A stretch of DNA of 64,000 nt from Deltaproteobacteria bacterium (GCA_016713535.1 JADJOY010000021.1:124001-188000); one strand, 5' to 3'. Shown: positions 40,143-49,026, counted from the stretch's first letter. A program made the numbers and translations. Notes: generated by a model from the sequence alone, not told the origin.

Positions 40143-41684
40143 GTGAGTGAGACCGCGCCCGAGCTCGACCGGCGGGTCACCTGGGCGTGGCTCGCGCTGC
40201 TCGTGCTCGCGAAGCTCGCGAGCGTGGTGGCGCTGCATCGGTGGGGCTTCGTGAGCGTCTCCGCGGACGAGTTCTCGCGCGGGATGCGCGCGGTCCGCTG
40301 GGCGAGAGCACCCCATCTCGACTCGCTCGCCGAGCTCCGGCACGGCGGCTGGTTGCCGCTCGAGAAGTACCTGAACGGCAGCGTGATGCTGGTGTGGCAC
40401 GACCCGATCGTGGCGCCGCGGGTCACGGCGTTCGTGTTCTCGGTCGTGCTGGTCGTCGCGGTGTTCGCGTTGGCCCGCCGGCTCTCGGGAGACCTGCGGG
40501 TGGCGGGGGTGGCATCGCTCTTGGTCGTGGCCCAGCCCTGGTACGCGTGGCTCTCGGCGACGCCGGCTCTCGATACCTACTGGCTGGCCTGTTACTTCGC
40601 GGGGCTCGCGTGCTGGCTGGCGTGGCTCGACGAGCGACGGCGCGGCGCCTGGCTCTGGGCCGGCGTGTGGTTCGCGCTCGCGAGCGCGTTCCACTACCCG
40701 AGCTGGATCCCGATCGAGCTGACCTACGCCCTGAGCGCGTGGCCGATGTTGCGGGGGTGGCGGCGACGCGAGACGGGCACGCTGGTCCGCTCGTTCACGT
40801 CGTGGGCGATCGCCAGCTCGTTCGTCACGTTCTTCGTGGCAGCCGGCTGGCTCACCGACGGCAAGCCGCTCGGGTTCCTGGAATCTCATACGGCCTATTC
40901 GAAGTGGTTCTACGATGGATACCGGGTCTCGCTCGCCGAGAAGCTCGCGTATTACCCGCGACTGGTCGTGACCCACCTGCAGCCCGGCGTCTGGCTGCTC
41001 CTGCCGTTCGCGGCCCTCGCCGCGCGCGGTGCGCGCCGTCGCTCGATCGTCGCGCTGCCGCTGGGCGTGGCAGCCCTCTCGCTCTTGGCGGTGAGCGTGA
41101 TGAACGTCGGCTCCGTCCCGGCCACCGCGGCCCCCGGGCGCTACGCGCTCTTCTACACGATCGTCCTGGCGACGTACGGCGCCTGGGGCTGGGGCGGTCT
41201 GGTCAAGTGGGCCGGCGCGCGTCGCGACGGATGGGCGCGCCGGGCGGGGCAGGGGCTGGCCTTGAGCCTGCTGGCCTGGATCGTGGTGGCCGATCTCGCG
41301 CGCTGGCGCGCGTTTCCCCGCGGGGTGTCTGCTGGCACGATCGTGGCCGGCAAGCGGCTGGCCGCGATCGCGGCGAGCCCCGAGGCACCTCTTGCCAGCC
41401 GCAGCATCATGCTCGAGACCCGCTACTGGGACTTCCTGGGCGTCGAGCTCGCCTCGGGGCTCGACGATCGGATCGTGTTCGATCGCGAGCGCGACAAGCT
41501 GCGACGGAACCTGCCGTCGCGGCTCATCGCGCCGGCGGACGAGGTGCGCGAGCTGCTGGCCCGCGACGGCGTGGCGCTCGTGTCGGTGGTCGACCCCCGC
41601 CTGAAGCAGCACCTGGACGGGATGCCGTTCCTGTCCCGGCTCGACGAAGCCGGCGGCTGGGCGATCTACCGGGTGAGCCCGTGA
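40143..41684 (+). CDS. ArnT/GT39-like integral-membrane glycosyltransferase
   Basis: 513 aa from the GTG at 40143. About 10-12 hydrophobic segments. An early acidic motif after the first helix (VSVSADEFSRGMRAV) matches the catalytic DE position of GT-C enzymes that use polyprenyl-phosphate sugars, and a periplasmic C-terminal domain of about 130 residues follows. Such enzymes transfer sugars to lipid A, proteins or glycans in the periplasm. The acceptor is unknown. It is divergent from the DUF3427 helicase gene (110 bases between starts). Confidence 0.75.
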   Translation: MSETAPELDRRVTWAWLALLVLAKLASVVALHRWGFVSVSADEFSRGMRAVRWARAPHLDSLAELRHGGWLPLEKYLNGSVMLVWHDPIVAPRVTAFVFSVVLVVAVFALARRLSGDLRVAGVASLLVVAQPWYAWLSATPALDTYWLACYFAGLACWLAWLDERRRGAWLWAGVWFALASAFHYPSWIPIELTYALSAWPMLRGWRRRETGTLVRSFTSWAIASSFVTFFVAAGWLTDGKPLGFLESHTAYSKWFYDGYRVSLAEKLAYYPRLVVTHLQPGVWLLLPFAALAARGARRRSIVALPLGVAALSLLAVSVMNVGSVPATAAPGRYALFYTIVLATYGAWGWGGLVKWAGARRDGWARRAGQGLALSLLAWIVVADLARWRAFPRGVSAGTIVAGKRLAAIAASPEAPLASRSIMLETRYWDFLGVELASGLDDRIVFDRERDKLRRNLPSRLIAPADEVRELLARDGVALVSVVDPRLKQHLDGMPFLSRLDEAGGWAIYRVSP

Positions 41685-41720
41685 GCGAACGCTGACGGGG
41701 GCGGGCGGCGGCCTCGATCG

Positions 41721-42527
41721 CTACCGGAAGCTTGGCCAGGCACCGCCGATCCGGCCGGCGTGAAAGCCCAGGCGACCGCTCTCGAAGGCTTCGCCGATGT
41801 CGCTGGCTTTCCCCCGGAAAAGCTGACCATCGGTCGTCACCACGCACGTGCCCAGGTGCCCGGGCGGCAAGGCGCCGCAGACGGCGCGAGCCGACCGCAG
41901 GGCTTCATGCCAGTGAATCGAGAGCGTGGCCGCGACGGGTGGCGTGCCCTCGAAGTCGAGCGTGTCCAGCTCGGCCTGGCTGTAATGGGAGCGTGACATC
42001 TCGCCAAGCAACGACACGGGGTTGTACCCAGGGTCCTTGCCGCAGGCGGCCCACACCAGGAACCCGAGCGGCTGGAGCTTCGCGTCGCGGGTGAGAACGT
42101 CGATCCAGTCTCGCGGCTCCAAGCGGCCCGCCATCGCCAGGACTTTGTTCGTGGCGAGATCGAACGGATGCAGGGCGAGGCCGAGTAGCTCGTCCTCGAT
42201 GAGCGGGAAGAAACGAAAGGCACTGTGCCGCACCCACTGCATCAGCGAGCGATCCGTTCCTCGAGCGACGAGCGCCTCGACGAACGATGGGGCCAGACGT
42301 ATCACCTCGAGGGTGTACCCGAGGCCGCGCAGCGCCTCGCCGTCGGCCTCCCAGGTCGCGGCGAGCGCCGTCTCCGAGTCGTGGAACAGGTCGATGTCGC
42401 GGGATCGGCGAGGTGCAGCGAGTAACTCGTTGAGCGCCACGCCGCCGGCGACGTAGCTCTCGCCGCGTCTGCGCCGCTGGTCGGCCAGGCTCCTCAGGAT
42501 CCCGGACTGGAAGGGCGTGACAGCCAT
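41721..42527 (-). CDS. AbiEii/AbiGii-like nucleotidyltransferase
   Basis: 268 aa from the ATG at 42527. The N-terminus has the minimal-nucleotidyltransferase layout: AGGVALNELL (G-G turn), then RRSRDIDLFHD (D-x-D metal ligands). In AbiE-type systems such proteins act as toxins that modify tRNA ends; others are simple MNTs of unknown target. The remainder (ATNKVLAMAGRLEPRDWIDVL) matches the AbiEii C-terminal segment in which a Lys is catalytic. It overlaps the small gene upstream (42494-42718) by 34 bases, suggesting a two-gene module. Confidence 0.7.
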   Translation of the reverse strand: MAVTPFQSGILRSLADQRRRRGESYVAGGVALNELLAAPRRSRDIDLFHDSETALAATWEADGEALRGLGYTLEVIRLAPSFVEALVARGTDRSLMQWVRHSAFRFFPLIEDELLGLALHPFDLATNKVLAMAGRLEPRDWIDVLTRDAKLQPLGFLVWAACGKDPGYNPVSLLGEMSRSHYSQAELDTLDFEGTPPVAATLSIHWHEALRSARAVCGALPPGHLGTCVVTTDGQLFRGKASDIGEAFESGRLGFHAGRIGGAWPSFR

Positions 42528-42718
42528 CGTCGCAGCTCCTCGGCACGCTCGAACGCCGCCCGGTCCCCGTATCGCTCGATGAGATCGAGGGCTCGGATGG
42601 CTTCATCGAGGTCGGTCGGAACGAACCGCGGATCCAGGAACCACAGGCAGCGATCCCGATACTCGTCCACCAGCCGAGCGACTTCGGCCAGCGCGTCGAT
42701 GGGGATCGGGACGGTCAT
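42494..42718 (-). CDS. Small partner protein of the AbiEii-like gene
   Basis: 74 aa from the ATG at 42718. Acidic and helix-rich (ALAEVARLVDEYRDRCLW, FVPTDLDEAIRALDLIERYGDRAAFERAEEL), no helix-turn-helix evident. Its 3' end overlaps the nucleotidyltransferase start by 34 bases, an arrangement typical of toxin-antitoxin pairs, so an antitoxin or accessory role is inferred from context only. Confidence 0.6.
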   Translation of the reverse strand: MTVPIPIDALAEVARLVDEYRDRCLWFLDPRFVPTDLDEAIRALDLIERYGDRAAFERAEELRRWLSRPSSPGS

Positions 42719-42814
42719 CGGATCTCCGGATGCCCCAAGCAAGCTTCGACGTGCACGCGGGCTTGCGGCCAACCAGCGTCGGCAGGCTAGTCGCCGAGCG
42801 GGCGGCCTCGCAAG

Positions 42815-43306
42815 GTGATCCGGCGATGCCTGTGGCCCACGACGATTCCGCGCCGGAGTGGACGTGAGCTCGCTGTCGTAGCGATCCCTCGGCCCCGCCT
42901 CGACCTCGCGATCGACCAAGACTCGGCCGGCGCATGCGATGGCTGCGGCGGACTCTCGTTGATCACGGCTGCCCTGCTCGAGCGGTTCCTGGCTGGCGCG
43001 CGCGGACCTGCGCTTCGCGACGGCCATCGCTACGCGCGCGAAGCCCGGGTGCTCGACTTCGTCGGCACTCCGGAAAGCACCTCGACGATCGTGCGAGGGC
43101 GGACGGGCGAGTTCGAGGTCGCGCTCTGGGTGGAAGGTGGCGAAATCGAATGCCGCTGCAACTGCCCCTCCCGGCGGGGCTCGTGCAAGCACGGCATCGC
43201 CGCGGCCCTGGTGCTCAAACAGTGGGTCGAGCGAGACAGCAAGAAGCGCCGCCGGCGCGGATGGGGAAACCCGGGCAAGCCGGCGCACTCCGCGGGTGGG
43301 TCCTGA
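42815..43306 (+). CDS. SWIM zinc-finger protein
   Basis: Frame from a GTG at 42815 (163 aa); the true start is uncertain because the first ~50 residues are not conserved-looking. The core is a SWIM domain: LITAALLERFL.. helix, a strand pattern (EFEVALWVEGGEIECRCNCPS) and the metal ligands C-x-C ... SCKHGIAAAL (C-x-H), a DNA- or protein-binding zinc fold. The gene overlaps the next, a SNF2 helicase that contains its own SWIM domain, so the two probably form a complex. Confidence 0.75.
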   Translation: MIRRCLWPTTIPRRSGRELAVVAIPRPRLDLAIDQDSAGACDGCGGLSLITAALLERFLAGARGPALRDGHRYAREARVLDFVGTPESTSTIVRGRTGEFEVALWVEGGEIECRCNCPSRRGSCKHGIAAALVLKQWVERDSKKRRRRGWGNPGKPAHSAGGS

Positions 43307-45668
43307 CGGTGACGGCGCAGCGCAGATCCACCCGAAGGCCGGTCCGGGTCGCGCACCGAGTGCGACGCCGGATGCAGACGAAGCTCGGGCGCGCGCGATC
43401 GAGGAACGAGTTGCCGCGGCGCGGCGCGAGAAGCTCGCGATCACCCCCGACGTCCCGCCCTACCTGCGCGTCGAGGGCGCCTCGGGTTTCTCGTACCGGG
43501 TGCGGCTACGGGGCGTAGCAGCATCTCGCCTGCATTCCTGCGAGTGTCCGGACTTCGAGGCGAATCGGCTCCACACCTGCAAGCACGTCGAGCGGGTGCG
43601 CGCCCATCTCGGGTCGAAGCGCACGAGGCTTCCAGCGCCGCACGTGACCGCGGCCGAGCGTGGGGCCGTCTATCTCCACTTCGGCGAGATCGTGGAGCCG
43701 TGCCTGTGGGGCGTTCCGCGCGGCCCCGGCTCGCGCCGCGTGACCTCTGCGTTCGACGAGTGGGGTCGGTCGCGCCTGCCGATGGCGTGTGACGAGAGCG
43801 AGCTGCGCTCGCGGCTCGAGTCGTTCGAACCGTGGGTCGACCCGGACGCGAAGGCGTGGGTGGACCGCCGCCTGGCGCGCGCCCCCGAGCTCCCGCGGCG
43901 CGACTTTGCTCAGCTCGTCGGCGACTTGCATCGCCAGCCGTACCCGTACCAGTGGGTTGGGGCACGTTTTCTGGCTGAGCGGGGCCGCGCGCTGCTGGCC
44001 GACGAGATGGGGCTCGGGAAGACGGTTCAGGCGATCCTCGCCGCAGCGGCCCTGCGTCGCGCCACGCGGCCCGCCCGAGCGGTCACGGTCGTCTGTCCGG
44101 TGAGCCTTCGCGGCGGGTGGCGGGACGAGATCCGCGCCTGGCTCGGCGACGAGGCGGTGATGCTCGAGGGACCGACGCCAGCGCGTGCCGAGCGCATCGC
44201 CGCGCGCCCATCGTGGCTCATCACCCACTTCGAGCAGGTACTGAAGGACCACCGCCACCACGCGGCTCGTCCGCCCGATCTGCTCATCATCGACGAGGCG
44301 CAGCGCGCCAAGGGCCTGGCGACGCGGACGGCACGGGTGCTCGAGGCGATCGACGCGCCCTACGTGTTCGCGCTCACCGGCACGCCGCTCGAGAACCGAC
44401 TCGAGGAGGCCTACGCCATCGCGCAGCTCATCGATCAGCGCCTGCTGCCGCCGCTCTGGCAGTTCGACCGCGACCATTTCGTGCGCGACGAGAGCGGCCG
44501 GCGCGTCGTCTTCTACCGGAATCTCGACACCTTGCGGTCGCGACTGAGCCCGGCGTTCCTGCGTCGTCGCAAGGAAGACGTGTCGCTCGAGCTGCCGCCG
44601 CGGGTGCGCTCGGTCGTCAAGGTGCCGATGCACCCCGCGGTGCTCGACACCTACGACGACGTGATGCACAGCGTGGCGCGGATCGCGAGCAAGAAGGTGA
44701 TCCTGCCCGCCGACCTCGAGCGAATGCAGCGTCTCTTGGTGATCGCGCGGCGTCGCTGCGACGGGCCGCACATGCTCGGGATGGAGATCGACGCACGCAC
44801 CGTGCCCAAGCTCACCGAGCTCGAGCAGGCGCTGCGTGACCTCTGTCTCGGGGAACGGCGGAAGGCCGTCGTGTTCAGCGAGTGGACGGACATGACGCTC
44901 GCCGTCGAGGCGCTCTGCGATCGGCTACGGATCCCGGCCATTCACCTGCACGGCAACGTTCCGGTGGCGCGGCGGCCCGAGCTGATCCGAGACTTCACCG
45001 AGCGCAGAGGCCCGGCGGTGTTCGTGAGCACCGACGCCGGCGGCGTCGGTCTCAACCTGCAAGCCGCGGACGTGGTCATCAATCTGGATCTTCCGTGGAA
45101 CCCGGCGCGTCTCGAACAGCGCATCGCTCGGGCACACCGCATCGGATCGAAGCGCACGGTGCAGGAGATCCTCTTCGTCGCGCAGAACGTGGTCGAGGAG
45201 CGGATCCTCGAGCTCCACGCCACGAAGCGCGACGTGCTCGAGAACGTGTGGGCCAGCGGTGGGGAAGACCAGATCGCCGCGCCCGGCGGAAGCGGAGCCT
45301 TCCGCCAGATGGTCGCGGCACTCCTCGACACGAGAGGTCCGGTCGCCGCGCCGGAACCGGTGGACGCGCTCGGCCCCGGCGACCTTGCCCCTCACGAGCA
45401 CGCCGTCGGTGGTGCGGGGGACGTGATCGACGCCGGCGCTGGTCCGGCTCCGTCGGTGGAGGCCAGCGCCGAATCGGCGCCCCCGCAGACGTCGCCAGCT
45501 CCCGCGCTCGCCGCGGTGCCCGACGCCGATCGTGCCGGCGAGGCCGTCGTGGTCGATCCGGGTGCAGTGGCCGCGGCGATCGCTGCCGTGGCGCCGACGC
45601 TTCCAGTCGCTCATCGTCGGTCGCTCGCGACCGTGTTCCGTGCGCTCGCCGATGCCCTCGATGGCTGA
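43296..45668 (+). CDS. SNF2-family helicase with N-terminal SWIM domain
   Basis: 790 aa if started at the GTG at 43296, which overlaps the SWIM gene by 11 bases. A SWIM zinc finger occurs at about residues 75-100 (CECPDFE, TCKHVERV). The Swi2/Snf2 ATPase follows: Walker A in DEMGLGKTVQAIL, DExx-box LLIIDEAQR, motif III FALTGTPLENRLEE, motif V GVGLNLQAADVVI and motif VI RIARAHRIGSKRTVQE. A long Ala/Pro-rich C-terminal tail of about 130 residues ends the protein. It should remodel or translocate on double-stranded DNA. SWIM-SNF2 genes are common in bacteria, and SNF2 enzymes take part in several defence systems; the role here is unproven. Confidence 0.88.
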   Translation: MGPDGDGAAQIHPKAGPGRAPSATPDADEARARAIEERVAAARREKLAITPDVPPYLRVEGASGFSYRVRLRGVAASRLHSCECPDFEANRLHTCKHVERVRAHLGSKRTRLPAPHVTAAERGAVYLHFGEIVEPCLWGVPRGPGSRRVTSAFDEWGRSRLPMACDESELRSRLESFEPWVDPDAKAWVDRRLARAPELPRRDFAQLVGDLHRQPYPYQWVGARFLAERGRALLADEMGLGKTVQAILAAAALRRATRPARAVTVVCPVSLRGGWRDEIRAWLGDEAVMLEGPTPARAERIAARPSWLITHFEQVLKDHRHHAARPPDLLIIDEAQRAKGLATRTARVLEAIDAPYVFALTGTPLENRLEEAYAIAQLIDQRLLPPLWQFDRDHFVRDESGRRVVFYRNLDTLRSRLSPAFLRRRKEDVSLELPPRVRSVVKVPMHPAVLDTYDDVMHSVARIASKKVILPADLERMQRLLVIARRRCDGPHMLGMEIDARTVPKLTELEQALRDLCLGERRKAVVFSEWTDMTLAVEALCDRLRIPAIHLHGNVPVARRPELIRDFTERRGPAVFVSTDAGGVGLNLQAADVVINLDLPWNPARLEQRIARAHRIGSKRTVQEILFVAQNVVEERILELHATKRDVLENVWASGGEDQIAAPGGSGAFRQMVAALLDTRGPVAAPEPVDALGPGDLAPHEHAVGGAGDVIDAGAGPAPSVEASAESAPPQTSPAPALAAVPDADRAGEAVVVDPGAVAAAIAAVAPTLPVAHRRSLATVFRALADALDG

Positions 45669-45778
45669 GAGCACCGATTGCCTCGACCGACCGCGGAGGG
45701 GCGCTCGCGGTGATCCGGATCCCTCGGAACCCGAAGGATGGGTTCCGCTCGGGCGAGCGGGCAGGCTAGGATCGGGAC

Positions 45779-46201
45779 GTGGACCTTGCGGCTATCGAAG
45801 GGGCGTTGCGCTCGGTGCTCGAACGGCGTGCGGACGTGCGTTTCGCATACCTCTTCGGATCGACCGTGACCCGCGATCCGGCGACGGCGCGGGACGTGGA
45901 CGTAGCGGTCTCGTTCACCGTCTCGCCGTCGCTCTTCGCCGTGGGTGAGCTGGCCACGTCCCTCGAGGGAGTGCTCGGGCGCGAGGTGGACGTGGTGGAC
46001 CTCGACGACGCGACGACGCTGCTGCGGTGGGAGGTCGTCAGGAGCGGCCGGGTGCTCATGGCGCCCGACCCACGCGCCCTGGCCGAGTTCAGGGCGAGGG
46101 TTCCCCTCGAGTACCTGGAGCTCAAGCCTCATCTGGAGCGTCAGGCCGCCGGGCTCCGGCGGGTCCTGCGCGAGCGTGCATGGTCCGTCTCGACCTCGTG
46201 A
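45779..46201 (+). CDS. mntA: MntA-type antitoxin (minimal nucleotidyltransferase)
   Basis: 140 aa from the GTG at 45779. The full MNT motif G-S-x10-D-x-D is visible: Gly27-Ser28 in YLFGS and Asp39/Asp41 in ARDVDV. In MntA/HepT systems this enzyme silences the toxin by adding AMP residues to a tyrosine of HepT. The gene overlaps the HEPN gene by 22 bases, as expected for a co-translated antitoxin-toxin pair. Located inside an apparent defence island. Confidence 0.9.
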   Translation: MDLAAIEGALRSVLERRADVRFAYLFGSTVTRDPATARDVDVAVSFTVSPSLFAVGELATSLEGVLGREVDVVDLDDATTLLRWEVVRSGRVLMAPDPRALAEFRARVPLEYLELKPHLERQAAGLRRVLRERAWSVSTS

Positions 46202-46608
46202 GAGACAAGATCCGTCGCATCCGCGAAGTGACGGATGCGCTGCGGCGACGCATTCCGGACCGACCAGAAGACGTGGCTTCCGACGAGGACCTCCGCGACC
46301 TCATCGCCTTTCGCTTCTACCTGGGGATCCAGCTCGCGATCGACCTCGCATCACACGTGATCGCGGACGAGGGTTGGGGCCCGGCGCCGGACCTGCGAGC
46401 CCACTTCCAGATCCTGGCTCGACGAGGGGTGATCGATGCCCAGGTCGCCCAATCGCTCGGGGCGGGCGTCAAGATTCGAAACCTCGTGGGTCACGCTTAC
46501 GGTGCCCTCGACCCCGTGAAGCTCCACGCCGCGGCGCGGGTGCTCCCCGGCCTTCTCGAACGTTATTGCGCCGGGGTTCTGGCGCTGGCGGAACGAAGCG
46601 GCGTTTGA
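46180..46608 (+). CDS. hepT: HepT-like HEPN toxin ribonuclease
   Basis: 142 aa from the ATG at 46180. An all-helical HEPN domain with the catalytic R-x4-H-x-Y motif complete: Arg100, His105 and Tyr107 in IRNLVGHAY. The Tyr is the site that MntA AMPylates in characterised pairs. HEPN toxins cleave RNA (tRNA in HepT cases studied), giving growth arrest, plasmid stabilisation or phage defence. It is paired with mntA directly upstream; both look intact, unlike the helicase at the other end of the island. Confidence 0.9.
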   Translation: MVRLDLVRDKIRRIREVTDALRRRIPDRPEDVASDEDLRDLIAFRFYLGIQLAIDLASHVIADEGWGPAPDLRAHFQILARRGVIDAQVAQSLGAGVKIRNLVGHAYGALDPVKLHAAARVLPGLLERYCAGVLALAERSGV

Positions 46609-46999
46609 CGATTCCGCCGTCGATCGACGTGCGCCCCTGCGGCTCGCGGCGCGTGATCCGACGGTTGAACGCTGTCTCGGCGACGGGCGGGGCCGAGAGC
46701 AATGGGGAGAGCACGAACGCGTCGAGCGGCTCACCGCCGATCAACGTGACGTGCTGCCGACGACCCGCGATTCGTGCGCTCGAGCCAAACGTGCTGGGGA
46801 CAGGCGCGGTTCGTCAGTCAGAAAAATCCGGCGGGCTGTTGAATGGCGAATCGGGCGGCTTTCCGCGATCCGCGTCCGGCTCGAAGGCCACCTGGCCGAA
46901 GCCCGTGCCGAATTCGGTGGAAGGCTGGGTGGAACCGCCGAGCGCCGAGGCGAGACCGCGGAGGAAACACGCGATCGCTGGCCTTCCTGCGTTCGAATC
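46609..46999. other. Gene-poor stretch between HepT and tRNA-Met
   Basis: No confident gene. Short plus-strand frames give basic, coiled-coil-like fragments (for example EWRIGRLSAIRVRLEGHLAEA around 46846-46910) that could be the remains of a recombinase, but no catalytic motif survives. The stretch abuts the 3' end of a tRNA gene, a frequent integration site. Confidence 0.4.
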
Positions 47000-47076
47000 T
47001 GGTGGCGGGGGAGGGACTCGAACCCTCGACCTACGGCTTATGAGACCGTCGCTCTAACCACCTGAGCTACCCCGCC
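47000..47076 (-). tRNA. tRNA-Met (anticodon CAT)
   Basis: Minus-strand cloverleaf: acceptor GGCGGGG / CCCCGCC, D-arm GCTCAGGTGGTTAGAGC, anticodon arm ACGGTCTCATAAGCCGT with anticodon CAT, T-arm GAGGGTTCGAGTCCCTC, and an encoded CCA end at 47000-47002. The paired first base points to elongator rather than initiator Met; a lysidine-modified tRNA-Ile2 cannot be excluded. Confidence 0.93.
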
Positions 47077-47088
47077 GGGTGAAACGGC

Positions 47089-49026
47089 TTATTGTGCGGA
47101 TCTGGCCGCGTCCGTCAACGGCGCGCTCGACGAAAATCCGGGGCTGGCCACCCCGGCGGCCGAGCCTGCGCTCGCGCCGGCGCCGGGGGTGCCGGGGAAG
47201 ACCACGATGCGGCCCGCGGCGCTCGAGAACGAGAACGTCCCGCCCTCGGAGTCGACGACGCCCACCACCAGGTCGGGTACGCGGTCGCCGGTGACGTCGG
47301 CGACACGGATGTCGCGCAGCGAGCCCTCGCCGATCGCCTCCGGGCCCATGCCGAAGGGCAGCGGGATCGGCGCAAAGCTCTGACCGGCCCAGCGCAGCGC
47401 GGTCACGGTGACGTCGCGGCCCACGTTCAGGTTGGGAAGCACGTTGCCGAGCGGCGACTCGATCTCGGTCACCAGGACGAGCGGGCTGGCCCCGCGCTCG
47501 ACCACCTCGATGCGGTCGCGCAGGAACACCCGCGGCAGCGAGCCGGTGGTCGACTGGTAGTGCTCGCCGGTCTCGAAGGACACGTCGTAGCCGCCGTAGT
47601 GGGCGGGTGCCGTGGCGATGGCGCGGCCGCCGGCCACCAGGCGCAGGCGCGCGTCGCCGTCGATCGTCAGCGTGGCGTCGCCGCCCGCCGGCCCGGGCAG
47701 GCCGAGCGCCAGCGCGCCGACGTTGGCGTCGCCGGGCAGATCGAGCTCGCGGCCGAGGAAGACGCCGGAGCTGCGCATCTCGACGGCGCGGATCGGGCCG
47801 TAGAGTCGTCCCGGGATGGGGAAGTCCTGCGCGAAGAGCACGCGCGTCCCGGCGCTCGTGGACGCGGCGCGGATCGCGAAGGGTACCTCGTCGCCGATCG
47901 CGGCCACCTTGCGGCCGTCCTCGAGCACCTTCCAGATCCGCGACCGCCAGCCGCCGTTGCGGCGTCCTGCGATGGCGATCTCGTCGATGCCGTCGCCGTC
48001 CACGTCGGCGCAGTCGGCGGCCACGAACGTCTCCAGCGTGCGCGACTCGATCCGGGTCCGGGTGTCCGGCAGGCTCGTGCCTTCGCCGACCAGGATCCGC
48101 GCCGAGCCGTCGTCGATCACCACGAAGCCGATCGGCGCCGTGGGGCCGAAGCGGCACACGTCGAAGTCGCGCACCGCCATGTCGAGCGTGAAGCCGGCGC
48201 TCGGCGGTAGCTGCGGGGCCGCGGCGGCGGCGAGCGGCAGTGGCGGCTCGATGCGTGGCGCGGTGTTGAGGACGACGGGCTCGGGGAGGTCGGGCTGGAC
48301 GTGGATCGTGGGCGGCGCTGGTGTCGGCACCGCCGCGGTCGTGGCGGCCGCCGCGGTTCCGGCCGCCGCGCCCGCGGCGGCACCGATCACCACGCCGCCG
48401 CTCGTCGCCGCGGACGAGCGCGGCTCGGTCGCGGCCGCCGGAGCGGTCGAGCTCATCGCCGGCGCTGGCGCGCTCGCAGCAGCTGCGCTCGCGCTCGGCG
48501 CCACCTGGCCGCCGCGCTCGGGGAGGTCGCGCGCCGCGCGCGCCGCCTCGCCGAGGATCTCGGGGAGGAAGCCGCGCAGCCCCGCCACGTCGGGCTGCGC
48601 GAGCGAGCTGCGCCACACGCGGGCACCGCTCTCGCCGTCCTGGATCTCGAGCGAGAGCCGCACCCAGTCGCTGGCCGGGTCGCGCTCGAGCCGCGAGCCG
48701 AGGACGCCGTCGGCGCCCGCGGTCACGGCCGCGCCGCGGATCGCGTCCACCGAAGCGAGCGCGGTCGGCGCACCCTTGGCCGCCGCCACCACGCGCACGC
48801 CGGCGCTCTTGAGCTGGGCCTCGATCGCGGTGCGGAGGCTGGCCGCGGTGGAGGCGGGGACGGTCTCGTCCGTCGCGATCGGCAGCACCAGCAGCGCCGG
48901 GGTCTTGCCCGCCGCGTGCGCCGCGGGCGCGCCCGCCGTCGCCGTGAGGAGTGCGAGCGCCGCCGCCGTCGCCATGACGGTGGCGCGGCCTCGCTCGAGC
49001 CCGGTCCGAAGTCTCATTCGCAACAT
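47089..49026 (-). CDS. Secreted TolB-like / FG-GAP repeat protein
   Basis: 645 aa. A signal peptide (VMATAAALALLTATAGAPAAHA) is followed by a domain of about 130 residues resembling the TolB/CsgG N-terminal fold (LLVLPIATDETVPA, SLRTAIEAQLKSAGVRVV), an Ala/Pro-rich linker (about 180-280) and a beta-propeller with FG-GAP/VCBS-type repeats, for example CADVDGDGIDEIAIAG and ADVTGDRVPDLVVGV, whose Asp-rich loops usually bind calcium. Extracytoplasmic; likely a surface or periplasmic binding protein. Its 5' end overlaps the upstream HD gene by 13 bases, so the two may be co-expressed. Confidence 0.72.
   Translation of the reverse strand: MLRMRLRTGLERGRATVMATAAALALLTATAGAPAAHAAGKTPALLVLPIATDETVPASTAASLRTAIEAQLKSAGVRVVAAAKGAPTALASVDAIRGAAVTAGADGVLGSRLERDPASDWVRLSLEIQDGESGARVWRSSLAQPDVAGLRGFLPEILGEAARAARDLPERGGQVAPSASAAAASAPAPAMSSTAPAAATEPRSSAATSGGVVIGAAAGAAAGTAAAATTAAVPTPAPPTIHVQPDLPEPVVLNTAPRIEPPLPLAAAAAPQLPPSAGFTLDMAVRDFDVCRFGPTAPIGFVVIDDGSARILVGEGTSLPDTRTRIESRTLETFVAADCADVDGDGIDEIAIAGRRNGGWRSRIWKVLEDGRKVAAIGDEVPFAIRAASTSAGTRVLFAQDFPIPGRLYGPIRAVEMRSSGVFLGRELDLPGDANVGALALGLPGPAGGDATLTIDGDARLRLVAGGRAIATAPAHYGGYDVSFETGEHYQSTTGSLPRVFLRDRIEVVERGASPLVLVTEIESPLGNVLPNLNVGRDVTVTALRWAGQSFAPIPLPFGMGPEAIGEGSLRDIRVADVTGDRVPDLVVGVVDSEGGTFSFSSAAGRIVVFPGTPGAGASAGSAAGVASPGFSSSAPLTDAARSAQ

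Noticed and set aside
46990-47065. Plus-strand peptides over tRNA-Met (such as GRDSNPRPTAYE) that resemble database proteins
   Set aside because: These are well-known false translations of tRNA genes on the opposite strand.
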